Origin: a bacterium
GTDB lineage: Bacteria > Myxococcota_A > Bradymonadia > UBA7976 > UBA1532
Length of the DNA stretch: 64,000 nucleotides
Assembly: GCA_030427205.1 (NCBI GenBank)
Contig: JAUHXC010000022.1
Span: 62,001-126,000 of the forward strand
Reading direction: 5' to 3'
Below the pieces are notes generated by a model that saw only the letters and a program-made list of their open reading frames with translations, searched no databases and was not told the origin of the DNA. A program made the translations under genes and the position numbers. Below are positions 38,879 to 46,837 of the stretch, one piece after another. The first letter of the stretch is position 1. Every line of letters starts with the position of its first letter.

Positions 38879-40249
38879 ATGCTGGCCATCCTGCTCGTCG
38901 ACGACGAACCGACCATTCGCCTCTCGGTGGGTGATGCCCTCGAAGATGCCGGTCACGACGTGACCCTGGCCGCCGACGGTGAGGCCGCCTCGCGGGCGAT
39001 CGCCGAGCGGCGCTTCGACGTGGTCATCACCGACATCCGCATGCCCGGCGTGGACGGCCTGACGTTGTTCCGCCGGATCAAGGCGGTCTCCCCCGAGACC
39101 GACGTCATCCTCATCACCGCCTACGGCGCGGTCGAGGACGCGGTGCATGCCCTCAAGCAGGGCGCGAGCGACTATCTCACCAAGCCGTTCGATACCGGCG
39201 AGCTGCTCGTGCGGCTCAATCGACTCGCCGATCGGCACGCGCTGAAGCAGGCCCTGGCGTCGGCGCGCGAGGCCCTGGCCGATCGGGATCGGGCCAAGCC
39301 GATCATCGGCCGCTCGCCGTCGATGGTGCGGCTGCTCGAGCGCATCAATACGTTCGCCGAGACCGACGCGCCGGTGTTGATCCTCGGCGAGAGCGGCACG
39401 GGCAAGGAGCTCGTCGCCCGCCAGCTGCACGAGCAGGGCGAGAGGGGGCACGGGGCCTTCGTCGCGGTGCACTGCGCGGCTTTCCCCGAGACCCTCATCG
39501 AGGCCGAGCTGTTCGGCCACGAGCGGGGCGCCTTCACCGGCGCGGTCCGGCGCCGCGAGGGCCGGTTCAAGGCCGCCGACGGGGGCACGCTCTTCCTCGA
39601 CGAGGTGGCCGAGATCCCGCTGCCGGCCCAGGCCAAGCTGCTGCGGGTGCTGCAGGAGGGCACCTTCGAGCCCCTGGGCACCAACAGCCCGATCAAGGTC
39701 GACGTGCGCATCGTCTCGGCGACCCATCGCGATCTGAAGCAGTGCGTCGCCCGGGGCACGTTTCGCGAAGACCTCTACTATCGGCTCAACGTGCTCGATG
39801 TGCGGGTGCCGCCCTTGCGCGAGCGGCGCGGCGACCTAGCGCTGCTCGTCGAGCACTTCCTGCATCGCTTCGCCGGCGAGACGCCGCCCACCCTGTCGGC
39901 GGCGGCGTGGGACGTGCTCTGCAACTACGGGTTCCCGGGCAATGTGCGCGAGCTCGAGCACGCGGTGCAGCACGCGGTGGTGCTCGCCCGCGGCGGGGAG
40001 ATCCGCCGGCAGCACCTGCCCTATGACATCGCGCCACCGCCGGAGGGCGGCTTCGAGCCCGAGGCCGAGGGCTTCACCCCGCTGGCCGACGCGGTCGGCA
40101 CCTTCGAGCGGGCCTACCTCATCCGGGCGTTGAAGCAGACCGGCGGCAAGAAGACCCGCGCGGCGGAGCTGTTGGGCATCTCGCGCAAGAACCTGTGGGA
40201 GAAGCTCAAGGGGCACAACGTCGACGACGCCGAGTTCGCCGAGGGGTGA
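38879..40249 (+). CDS. NtrC-family response regulator (sigma-54-dependent activator)
   Basis: The 456-residue protein has a receiver domain with the phosphoacceptor Asp52 (VVITDIRMPG) and the conserved Lys (YLTKPF). A sigma-54 AAA+ domain follows: GESGTGKE (Walker A), GAFTGA (sigma-54 contact loop) and GGTLFLDEVAE (Walker B). The C-terminal Fis-type helix-turn-helix is KKTRAAELLGISRKNLWEKL. The intact GAFTGA means it can remodel RpoN holoenzyme. Its own promoter is of the sigma-54 type, so positive autoregulation is likely. The cognate sensor is probably the histidine kinase at 35555-37126. Confidence 0.95.
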   Translation: MLAILLVDDEPTIRLSVGDALEDAGHDVTLAADGEAASRAIAERRFDVVITDIRMPGVDGLTLFRRIKAVSPETDVILITAYGAVEDAVHALKQGASDYLTKPFDTGELLVRLNRLADRHALKQALASAREALADRDRAKPIIGRSPSMVRLLERINTFAETDAPVLILGESGTGKELVARQLHEQGERGHGAFVAVHCAAFPETLIEAELFGHERGAFTGAVRRREGRFKAADGGTLFLDEVAEIPLPAQAKLLRVLQEGTFEPLGTNSPIKVDVRIVSATHRDLKQCVARGTFREDLYYRLNVLDVRVPPLRERRGDLALLVEHFLHRFAGETPPTLSAAAWDVLCNYGFPGNVRELEHAVQHAVVLARGGEIRRQHLPYDIAPPPEGGFEPEAEGFTPLADAVGTFERAYLIRALKQTGGKKTRAAELLGISRKNLWEKLKGHNVDDAEFAEG

Positions 40250-40250
40250 G

Positions 40251-40272
40251 CCGCCCGTCGGGCAGCGGGCGG
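40251..40272. terminator. Hairpin between convergent genes
   Basis: CCGCCCG (40251-40257) and CGGGCGG (40266-40272) form a 7-bp GC stem with an 8-base loop directly after the regulator stop and before the end of the convergent reductase gene. A U-run is missing, so termination is only suggested. Confidence 0.45.
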
Positions 40273-40276
40273 GCCG

Positions 40277-42016
40277 TCAGTAGACGTCCTTGAGGTAGCG
40301 CCCGCTCTTCGAGAGCTGGCGCATATAGCCCTCCGAGCCGGTCTCGTCGTAGCCGCCGCACTCGCGCACGATGGTGCACAGCATCTCGTGCACGTCCTTG
40401 GCCATGCGGCTGGCGTCCCCGCAGATGTAGATGCAGGCGCCGGCTTCGAGCCAGGTCCAGATCGCGGCGCGGGCCTCGTACATGCGGTTCTGCACGTAGA
40501 CCTTGTGCTCCTGATCGCGGGAGAACGCGGTGTCGAGCCGGGCGAGCCGGCCGCTCGCGACGTACTTCTCGAGCTGCTCGCGATAGAGGAAGTCGGTCGC
40601 CTCGTGCTGGGCGCCGAAGAACAGCCACGACTGGCCGGGCGCGTTGCGCGCCTCGCGCTCTTCGAGAAACGCGCGCATCGGCGCGATGCCGGTGCCCGGC
40701 CCGATCAAGATGATCGGGATGTGATCGTCGCAGAGCACGAAGTCCTTGGTCTCGTGCAGGTAGACGGCGATCTCGACCCCCGGCCCGGCGCGCTCGCCGA
40801 GGAAGGTCGACGAGACGCCTTTGCGCATCGAGCCGAACAGCTCGTAGCGCAGCACATCGACGCAGAGGTGCACCTCGTTGGGGTGGGCGTTGGGGCTCGA
40901 CGCGATCGAATACAGCCGCGGGGCCAGCGTGCGCAGCGCGTCGACGAAGACCTGGGGCTCGGGGCGCAGGTCGACGGCCTGCACGAAGTCGATGAGCTGG
41001 TGGTCGGCGATGTACTTCGTCTGCAGCTTCTTGTCGGCGAGGATCGGTGCGAAGCGGTTGGCGTTGCGGGCCATCTCGGCCATCGCCAGCATCTTGCGAT
41101 CGATCTGCATCACGTCGCGCTTGTAGATGCAGACGTCGCGGATGGTGAACCACTCGCCGTCGTGCTGCACCGGCGTATCGCGGGGGATGCCCACCGCCGA
41201 CAGGATGCGCCGCACCAGATCGGGGCAGTTGCGCGGGAAGATGCCGAGCGAGTCGCCGACCTTGTAGTCGATGCCCGAGCCGTCGAGGGACAGCGAGACG
41301 TGCCGGGTCTCTTTCTTCGAGGTGGGGTGGTTGAGGTTGTAGTTCTCGATGACCGTGGCGAAGAAGGGGTTCTTCTTGCTGCCGACCTTGTGCTTCTTGG
41401 CCTTCGGCGCCGGCTGGGCGACGGGGGCTTGAGCGACCGGGGCCTGGGCCGCAGCGACGGGGACCTGGGCCGCAGCGACGGGGGCCTGGGCCGCAGCGAC
41501 GGGGACCTGGGCCGCGGCGACGGGGGCCTGCGCCGCGGCCTGAGCGGGCGCAGCCGGCGCCGCCGACAGATCGAGGCCCGACAGCGCGCCGAGCGTCTGC
41601 TCCAGCCATTGCTCCCAGGGCTCTTCGAAGTCGGTGTCGCAGTCCTGGCGGGCGACGATCCGGGTCGCGCCGAGCTCTTCGAGGCGCCGATCGAACTCTT
41701 TGCCGCACTCGCAGAAGTCTTCGTAGGCGGTGTCGCCGAGGCCGCAGACGCCGAACTTGAGCTGGGGCAGCGGCGGCGCGCCGCCGCCCATGAGGAACTC
41801 GTGGAACTCCTCGGCGTTGGACGGCGGCTCGCCGGCGCCGAAGGTGCTGGTGATGATGAGCAGCACTTGCAATGACGGCAGCAGGCCGTGATCGAAGTCC
41901 TCCATGTCGAGCACGACGGCTGACATGCCCTTCTCGACGATGGCCTCGCCGGTGCGCTCGGCGAGGTCTTCGGAGTTGTAGGTCTCGGTGCCGTAGAGGA
42001 TGTAGACCGGCTGCAT
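40277..42016 (-). CDS. CysJ-like diflavin reductase (flavodoxin, FAD and NAD(P)H domains)
   Basis: The 579-residue protein starts with a flavodoxin domain (LYGTETYNSEDLAERTGEA, STFGAGEPPSNAEEFHEFL, CGLGDTAYEDFC). An Ala/Pro/Val/Gln linker made of seven-residue repeats joins it to an FNR-type module. That module has the FAD-binding RLYSIASSP, the NADP-binding GPGTGIAPMRAF and the C-terminal YICGDASRMAKDV. Domain order matches the sulfite reductase alpha subunit and related P450/nitric oxide synthase-type reductases. No sulfite reductase hemoprotein gene is nearby. ATG 42016 is chosen over 42022 because GGAG is then six bases away. Confidence 0.88.
   Translation of the reverse strand: MQPVYILYGTETYNSEDLAERTGEAIVEKGMSAVVLDMEDFDHGLLPSLQVLLIITSTFGAGEPPSNAEEFHEFLMGGGAPPLPQLKFGVCGLGDTAYEDFCECGKEFDRRLEELGATRIVARQDCDTDFEEPWEQWLEQTLGALSGLDLSAAPAAPAQAAAQAPVAAAQVPVAAAQAPVAAAQVPVAAAQAPVAQAPVAQPAPKAKKHKVGSKKNPFFATVIENYNLNHPTSKKETRHVSLSLDGSGIDYKVGDSLGIFPRNCPDLVRRILSAVGIPRDTPVQHDGEWFTIRDVCIYKRDVMQIDRKMLAMAEMARNANRFAPILADKKLQTKYIADHQLIDFVQAVDLRPEPQVFVDALRTLAPRLYSIASSPNAHPNEVHLCVDVLRYELFGSMRKGVSSTFLGERAGPGVEIAVYLHETKDFVLCDDHIPIILIGPGTGIAPMRAFLEEREARNAPGQSWLFFGAQHEATDFLYREQLEKYVASGRLARLDTAFSRDQEHKVYVQNRMYEARAAIWTWLEAGACIYICGDASRMAKDVHEMLCTIVRECGGYDETGSEGYMRQLSKSGRYLKDVY
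41439..41543 (-). repeat. 21-base tandem repeat in the reductase linker
   Basis: Four near-identical 21-base units (41439-41459, 41460-41480, 41481-41501, 41502-41522) and a decayed fifth encode repeats of APVAAAQ or VPVAAAQ. The units alternate at one position (GGGGCC versus GGGACC). Because 21 is a multiple of three, copy change would lengthen or shorten the hinge between the FMN and FAD domains without a frameshift. Confidence 0.85.
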
Positions 42017-42144
42017 CACCATCTCCGGGAAATTCCGGGTGTGCCGCGATGGCGCAGCATACCGCCCCGGAGCATCATCCGGCCAGCCCATCGACCCGAT
42101 GACCCCCGGAGACGGCCTGCGGTCTGCCGAGAGCAGGCCATACC

Positions 42145-43089
42145 GTGCGCGGTGTGCTGAGATACGTTGACATACGCAAGGGCCGTTGCGAGCATCGGCG
42201 GGTGAAGAGTTGCCCCTCCTGTCGCGCAGAGGTCCCGCCGCAGGTGGCGGTGTGCCCGTTCTGCGGCGCCCGCTTCGCCGACGCGCCGCCGCGACCCGAT
42301 GAGCCCGACGTCGCCGCCCCCGCCGAAGAGGAGAGCGACGGGCCGCTGCCCCCTCCGCGGCAGAACAGCCACCTGCTTCAGCTGCCGCCTGCGCCGATGG
42401 TGATCATGGGCGGCGCGCCGGCCCGCGAGGCCCGGCGCAGGCGGGGTGTATGGCTGCTCGCGCCGGCGCTGCTGATCGCCGGTCTGGTGGCCTATGGGGT
42501 CAACGCCCGCGGCGTGCCGCTGCCCGCCGAGGCCCTCGAGCCGGTGCTGGCGAGCGATGTGCTGCCCTGCGGCGACGTGCCCGACTGCGTCTTGATCTAT
42601 CTGGCGCCATGGGATGCCGCCAGCCAGCAGACCGCCGCGATGCTCGACGATCTGCGGGCGGTGTGGGCCGACGACGGGCCGGTCATCGAGGTGGTGGTCG
42701 GCGCCGGCGAGCGGGCGGACAGCCTGCGCATGGCCCGGGCGGTGCGCGGCTCGAGCTGGATCGATCCGAGCGACAGCCTGCCCCGCGCGCTCGAGTTCGA
42801 GACCGTGCCGAGCTGGTTCCGGCTGGAGAACGGGCGGGTGGTCCGGCGGGTCATCGGCACCTATCTGCCGCTGGAGCGTCAGCTCGAGGCGTTGGGGCTG
42901 CCGGTCGAGCCGGTTCTGGAGTCGGGCGACGAGCGGCGGGTGCTCACCGGAGAGCCCGCCCGGCGACCGGTCGCGCCGCCCGCGGCGGTCGACGACGCCG
43001 AAGACGAGGCGGTCGACGACGGCGCTGAGGACGACGAGGCGGCCGAAGACGAGGCGGCCGAGGACGAGGCAGACGACGATTCGCCCTGA
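42145..43089 (+). CDS. Zinc-ribbon membrane protein with a thioredoxin-like domain and acidic tail
   Basis: The N-terminus has a CPSCRAE / CPFCGARF zinc ribbon, followed by a Pro-rich linker, one transmembrane segment (GVWLLAPALLIAGLVAYGV) and a thioredoxin-like fold. In that fold the redox CxxC is replaced (APWDAAS). The last about 40 residues are almost entirely Asp, Glu and Ala. Start GTG 42145 has AGCAGG seven bases upstream; GTG 42202, just before the zinc ribbon, is an alternative. Orientation would put the ribbon in the cytoplasm. Function is unknown. Confidence 0.72.
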   Translation: MRGVLRYVDIRKGRCEHRRVKSCPSCRAEVPPQVAVCPFCGARFADAPPRPDEPDVAAPAEEESDGPLPPPRQNSHLLQLPPAPMVIMGGAPAREARRRRGVWLLAPALLIAGLVAYGVNARGVPLPAEALEPVLASDVLPCGDVPDCVLIYLAPWDAASQQTAAMLDDLRAVWADDGPVIEVVVGAGERADSLRMARAVRGSSWIDPSDSLPRALEFETVPSWFRLENGRVVRRVIGTYLPLERQLEALGLPVEPVLESGDERRVLTGEPARRPVAPPAAVDDAEDEAVDDGAEDDEAAEDEAAEDEADDDSP

Positions 43090-43096
43090 CGCCTGC

Positions 43097-43789
43097 TCAG
43101 CTCTCCAGCAGTGAGAGCGCGCCCACGGTCAGCACCCCCAGCAAAGCCCCGAGCAGCAGCGGTCCGCGCGCGCGATGAGCGCCGCGCAGCCCGCTGAGCG
43201 CGTGCCCCAGCACATGCAGCAACGCCCCGGCCACCGCCGCGATGAACAGGGCCACGCCGAGCGGCGGCAGCTGGCGCAGCAGCGGCTCGCTGGCGAAGTA
43301 GCCGACCACCGTGGCGCCCGCCATGAGCGCCAGCATCGCGATCACCGCCCGCCGGCCGGCGACGTCGCTCATCGCCCACCACACCAGCAAGCCCATCGGC
43401 AGCCGATGCACGATGACAGCCAGCGCCAGCGCCTCGTGTACGTGACCGTGCGCGTCGGGCGTGGCCAGCGCGGCGCCGTCGAGCAGCGCGTGCAGCGCGA
43501 GCCCGCCCACCGCGAACATCACCGAGCCCGCGTGGGCCTGCTCTTCGCGCGCCGCGTGCAGCCGGCGCTCGACGAGCCACGGCAGCGCGACGCCCAGCGT
43601 CATCGCCACCAGCGCCCACGGGCCGGCGGCGTCGAGCGCCATCGGCGCCAGGTGCACCGCCACCAGACCGCCGATCGTGGCCAGGACGTAGCCGTCGAGC
43701 ACGCCGCGCGCGCGCGGTCCGGGGCCGACCGCGCCGACCATCAGGGGACCGGCCAGCAGGGCGGCGATGCTGATCAGGAGCAGGCTCAT
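43097..43789 (-). CDS. ZIP-like metal transporter
   Basis: The 230-residue hydrophobic protein has about seven membrane segments. ZIP-type transport residues are visible: LHALLDGAAL in one helix, VIVHRLPMGLLVWW in the next, and HVLGHALSG near the C-terminus. A short His-containing loop (DAHGHVHE) joins two helices. ZIP proteins import Zn, Fe or other divalent metals across the inner membrane. The protein is somewhat short for the family, so confidence is moderate. Confidence 0.7.
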   Translation of the reverse strand: MSLLLISIAALLAGPLMVGAVGPGPRARGVLDGYVLATIGGLVAVHLAPMALDAAGPWALVAMTLGVALPWLVERRLHAAREEQAHAGSVMFAVGGLALHALLDGAALATPDAHGHVHEALALAVIVHRLPMGLLVWWAMSDVAGRRAVIAMLALMAGATVVGYFASEPLLRQLPPLGVALFIAAVAGALLHVLGHALSGLRGAHRARGPLLLGALLGVLTVGALSLLES

Positions 43790-43843
43790 CGAGCTCGAAG
43801 GCGGGGAATGACCGGCGGAGACTAGGTCTCCACCCGGTCGATG

Positions 43844-45679
43844 TCAATCGGACACCGGGTCGTCCGCTGGCGGATCGGAGGCCTCTTCGCCGAGCGGGTT
43901 GGCCGCCGGGCCGTGGGACTGCATCGGTTCGTAGGGCGTGTCCGGCTGGCCGTCTTCGTCGAGCAGGATCCGGCGGGCGGTCTCCGACAGGCCGTGCAGC
44001 CACGTGCAGCGGGTCAGCCCGAGCACCTGGCCGGCCATGAGCAGCAGCTCGCCTTCGTCCTGACGGGGGAAGACGATGCCCGCGTCGAGTCGCAGCCGGC
44101 CGGCGCCGAGCCAGGCGATGTGCCGGCGGGACAGCGCGGCGTCGGTCAGCGCCGTATCGTCGTACAGCCGGTGCTGCGCCCGTCGGCTGCCGCTCGCCCG
44201 GCCCAGCGCGTCGCCCGGTTTCAGCAGCAGCAGTCGACCGTCTTCGGGGCCGGTGAGGACCTCGAGGGCCACCGCCGGGCCGTCGTCCTCGCGCCACGTA
44301 TCGGGGCCGGCCTCGGTCAGCTCCGGGTCGGGCAGGGACGCCGACGCCTTGAGCGCCCGCCGCGGCTCGTCGAGCAGCACCCGCACCGTCGCCCCGGCGC
44401 TGTCGAGCAGGTGCAGCCACAGATCTTCGGGGTCGAAGCCCACCGACAGGCGGGGGCCGACCCGGCGCAGGCGCGGCGTCGGCCGGGGCAGCAGCGGCTC
44501 GGTCTGGCGGGGCGACCAGCCGCCGAGCCGGCTCTCGAGCATGCGTCGGCGCGCGGCGAATTGATAACGCAGGCGGACCAGCTCGCTGCGCGGGGCGGCT
44601 TCGACGAGGGCAAGGGCCAGGTGCTCGACGCCGAGGAAACCCGAGCCGGTGCGCTCGGCGTGCACGTAGGCCGACTCGATCATCTTCGCGGCGTCGGGGC
44701 CCGGCATCGGCCAGCCCTCGGGCCAGCGCTCGCCGCGCAGGACCGGCGACGCGGCGGCGGCGACGCTGGAGACGGTGAGCACGCCGCCCTGGGTCACCCG
44801 GGCGTTCTGCGGCAGGGTCCGCCGCGCCGCGGCGACCGCATCGGCCAGGGGGCGGCCGCCGGCGAGCGCCCCGTACAGGCCGTCGAGGAACGCGCCGGCC
44901 GCGTGCAGGGGCAGCGGGTGGCGCGGGACGAGGCACGCGCGCACCCCCAGATCGAGCAGCCGGGCGGTGACCTGGTCGGCGTGGGTCGCCCGCCGCTCCT
45001 GCCCGGTCAGCCAGTAGACCACCAGGTCGGCTCGGGCCACATGCGGCGCGATCGATGCCGCGTCGGCGCCGCTGAGCAGGTCGAACAGCGCGCCCGAGCG
45101 ACCCGGCGGGGCGACGAGGTGCAGCACGAGGCCATGATCGGGCGGCACGCCCACGGCGGGGGACGCCGAGGGGGAGAGCCCGTGGCGGATGCACGTGGAG
45201 TCGATGCGCCGCAGCAGCTGCTCGGCCACCGGGTGCTGTTCGAGCAGGCGGATACGAGTGCTCAGCCCGGCGTTGATCCGCGGCGCGGCGCGCTCGCGGG
45301 CGCCCAGGCGCGAGACCGACAGCTCGTCGATGGTCTCGCGGCTGGTGGGGCTGCTTCGGCCGAGGCCCTCCCAGGGCAGATCGGCGATGCCCGGTACGGC
45401 GGATTCGACGACGAGCATCAGGGTCGTGCCGTGGGTCCGCGCCGCGCCCCGCGCCGCGCCGAACGCGCCGGCCACCGCCGGGTTGACCTCGAAGAGCGTC
45501 GCCAGCGCCTCCCGCGGATCGTCGTGGCCCGCGGCCAGCGCCTCCAGCTCGCTGCGCAGCCGACGGACCCGAGTGGTCTCCATCCGGGCGCGGGCCGGCT
45601 CCTCTCCCGGCGCACGGCAGGTCAGCCGCCAGCTGCCGCCGGCGGTGGACTCGATCGTCAGGTGGATCTCGACGGGCAT
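43844..45679 (-). CDS. CHAT-like / Clp N-domain / FHA-domain protein
   Basis: This 611-residue protein combines three parts. Residues about 80-310 resemble a CHAT (caspase-like) fold: LMLVVESAVPGIADLPWEGL, then GVRACLVPRHPLPLHAAGAF with a following FLDGLYGALAGGRPLADAV. The catalytic His and Cys positions do not look intact (ADLVVYWLTGQ where the Cys strand is expected). Residues about 330-400 match a Clp N-terminal repeat (SAYVHAERTGSGFLGVEHL). A C-terminal FHA domain (about 490-570) keeps GDALGRASGS and LSRRHIAW, which predicts phosphothreonine binding. It could be a scaffold that reads kinase output. It stands alone between the ZIP-like gene and a 684-base gap. Confidence 0.68.
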   Translation of the reverse strand: MPVEIHLTIESTAGGSWRLTCRAPGEEPARARMETTRVRRLRSELEALAAGHDDPREALATLFEVNPAVAGAFGAARGAARTHGTTLMLVVESAVPGIADLPWEGLGRSSPTSRETIDELSVSRLGARERAAPRINAGLSTRIRLLEQHPVAEQLLRRIDSTCIRHGLSPSASPAVGVPPDHGLVLHLVAPPGRSGALFDLLSGADAASIAPHVARADLVVYWLTGQERRATHADQVTARLLDLGVRACLVPRHPLPLHAAGAFLDGLYGALAGGRPLADAVAAARRTLPQNARVTQGGVLTVSSVAAAASPVLRGERWPEGWPMPGPDAAKMIESAYVHAERTGSGFLGVEHLALALVEAAPRSELVRLRYQFAARRRMLESRLGGWSPRQTEPLLPRPTPRLRRVGPRLSVGFDPEDLWLHLLDSAGATVRVLLDEPRRALKASASLPDPELTEAGPDTWREDDGPAVALEVLTGPEDGRLLLLKPGDALGRASGSRRAQHRLYDDTALTDAALSRRHIAWLGAGRLRLDAGIVFPRQDEGELLLMAGQVLGLTRCTWLHGLSETARRILLDEDGQPDTPYEPMQSHGPAANPLGEEASDPPADDPVSD

Positions 45680-46363
45680 CGTGACTCGGGTGACGGACGG
45701 CGGTTCGACTCCTGTTTATCACGCCCGCTGCCCGCCGGCACCCCGCTCGCCGTTTCTCGCCGTGACAGGGCGTGACGGCCGCAGCGGGTGGGGTGGAGGT
45801 CGACCCTTGCTTCGAACCCGCCGCCCGGTTCAGTCTGATCGCCAGGGGGTCGACGCGGTCCCCGAGTCCCGAGGGATCGGGGCGCGCTCGCCGGTCGGTG
45901 CGGCGGCCGAACGGCGGGTCGGTGGGGACGGGTCCCCGCCGTCTGCGGATACGCCGAACGAAGGAGGTGATCTTTGCAGTATGTCGAGACTACGGTGAGC
46001 GAGGTGGCGGTGTCCTGACCGCCCGTCGGGGCATACCCGACGCCACCGCATCCAGGGGCGCGGACACCGTAGCCGCCCCGGATCCGCCTGCCCGGCGGGT
46101 TGCCCCTGGGTGTCTTCTCTTCTCTCCCTCTGCACACGCGCCGCGCGGCATCGCCCGCCGGTCCATGCCCCCTGACAGACCCCCGTCACCCCACACGACC
46201 GCTCGCCGGGGCGCGCGCCGGGTTGCTGCCGCGCTGTGACGAATGGTCACGCTTTTCGCGGCCGACCCGCCGAAAAAGCAGGCATCATCCGCCGATCCGC
46301 ATTAAGATACCGCCCCGTTCACCGCTTCGTGCGGGGGCACGTACGACCGACGAGGAGATTCCG
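45680..46363. other. 684-base intergenic region upstream of dksA
   Basis: I see no convincing gene. The region has a GC-rich hairpin (45921-45940), a perfect 12-base Shine-Dalgarno sequence with only short frames after it (45961-46018), an imperfect inverted repeat near 46251-46279 (CTTTTCGCGG ... CCGCCGAAAAAG) and a weak -10-like TAAGAT at 46303-46308 upstream of dksA. Confidence 0.55.
45921..46018 (+). promoter_or_regulatory. Hairpin followed by a perfect Shine-Dalgarno and a 14-codon leader frame
   Basis: GGTGGGGAC and GTCCCCGCC (45921-45940) can pair. AAGGAGGTGATC at 45961-45972 is fully complementary to the 16S rRNA tail. A TTG at 45974 opens a 14-codon frame ending at TGA 46016-46018, and an ATG at 45981 opens a five-codon frame. 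This looks like a leader-peptide element, but no structural gene follows within 300 bases. Confidence 0.35.
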
Positions 46364-46792
46364 ATGGCCACTGAGCCTCAAATCGGCGACATGCGGGAAG
46401 ACCCGGACTTCGAGGGGGTGCCAGACGACCTGCTGCAGGCGCGCACCAAGGAGTTCCGGCAGATCCTCTTCAACGAGCGCAAGCGCATCATGAGCAACGC
46501 CCGGCGTACGCTCACCGAAGAGATGACCGTCGATCAGGACGACCTGCCCGACGAGATGGATCTCGCCAGCGCCGACTACAATCAGTCGTTGTCGTTCCGC
46601 CTGCGCGGCCGTGAGTCACACCTGCTCGGCAAGATCGAGGAGGCCCTCGAGCGCCTCGAAGACGGCGACTACTGGCGCTGCGAAGAGTGCGACGCCTGGA
46701 TCGGCTTCCGCCGGCTGCGGGCCCGCCCGGTCACCAAGCTGTGCATCGTATGCAAGGAGAAGCAGGAGCACCGCGAGCGGGCCTACGCCTGA
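46364..46792 (+). CDS. dksA: DksA/TraR-family RNA polymerase-binding transcription factor
   Basis: ATG 46364 follows GAGGAG at 46352-46357. The 142-residue protein is full length for DksA. It has a coiled coil with the acidic tip region (DLPDEMDLASADYNQS), then a C4 zinc finger (CEEC ... CIVC) and a closing KEKQEHRERAYA helix. DksA binds in the RNA polymerase secondary channel and works with ppGpp in the stringent response. It stands alone with its own upstream region. A second, shorter family member is at 53432. Confidence 0.93.
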   Translation: MATEPQIGDMREDPDFEGVPDDLLQARTKEFRQILFNERKRIMSNARRTLTEEMTVDQDDLPDEMDLASADYNQSLSFRLRGRESHLLGKIEEALERLEDGDYWRCEECDAWIGFRRLRARPVTKLCIVCKEKQEHRERAYA

Positions 46793-46803
46793 GCGGTTCG
46801 CCC

Positions 46804-46827
46804 CGGCCGCCTGTGCTCGGGCGGCCG
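46804..46827. terminator. GC hairpin between dksA and a convergent gene
   Basis: CGGCCGCC (46804-46811) and GGCGGCCG (46820-46827) form a perfect 8-bp stem with an 8-base loop, in the gap between two convergent stops. No U-run is present. Confidence 0.5.
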
Positions 46828-46837
46828 CGCCTCCCGA

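Noticed and set aside
45961..45972. 3' end of a 16S rRNA gene on the minus strand
   Set aside because: Only the anti-SD complement matches; the bases next to it do not fit conserved 16S sequence.
45772..46239. 155-codon frame upstream of dksA
   Set aside because: Arg/Pro/Ser-rich composition, no ribosome site, no motifs; looks like non-coding GC-rich sequence.
40251..46827. Classic intrinsic terminators
   Set aside because: The hairpins found (40251-40272, 46804-46827) lack U-runs, so only low-confidence terminator calls are made.
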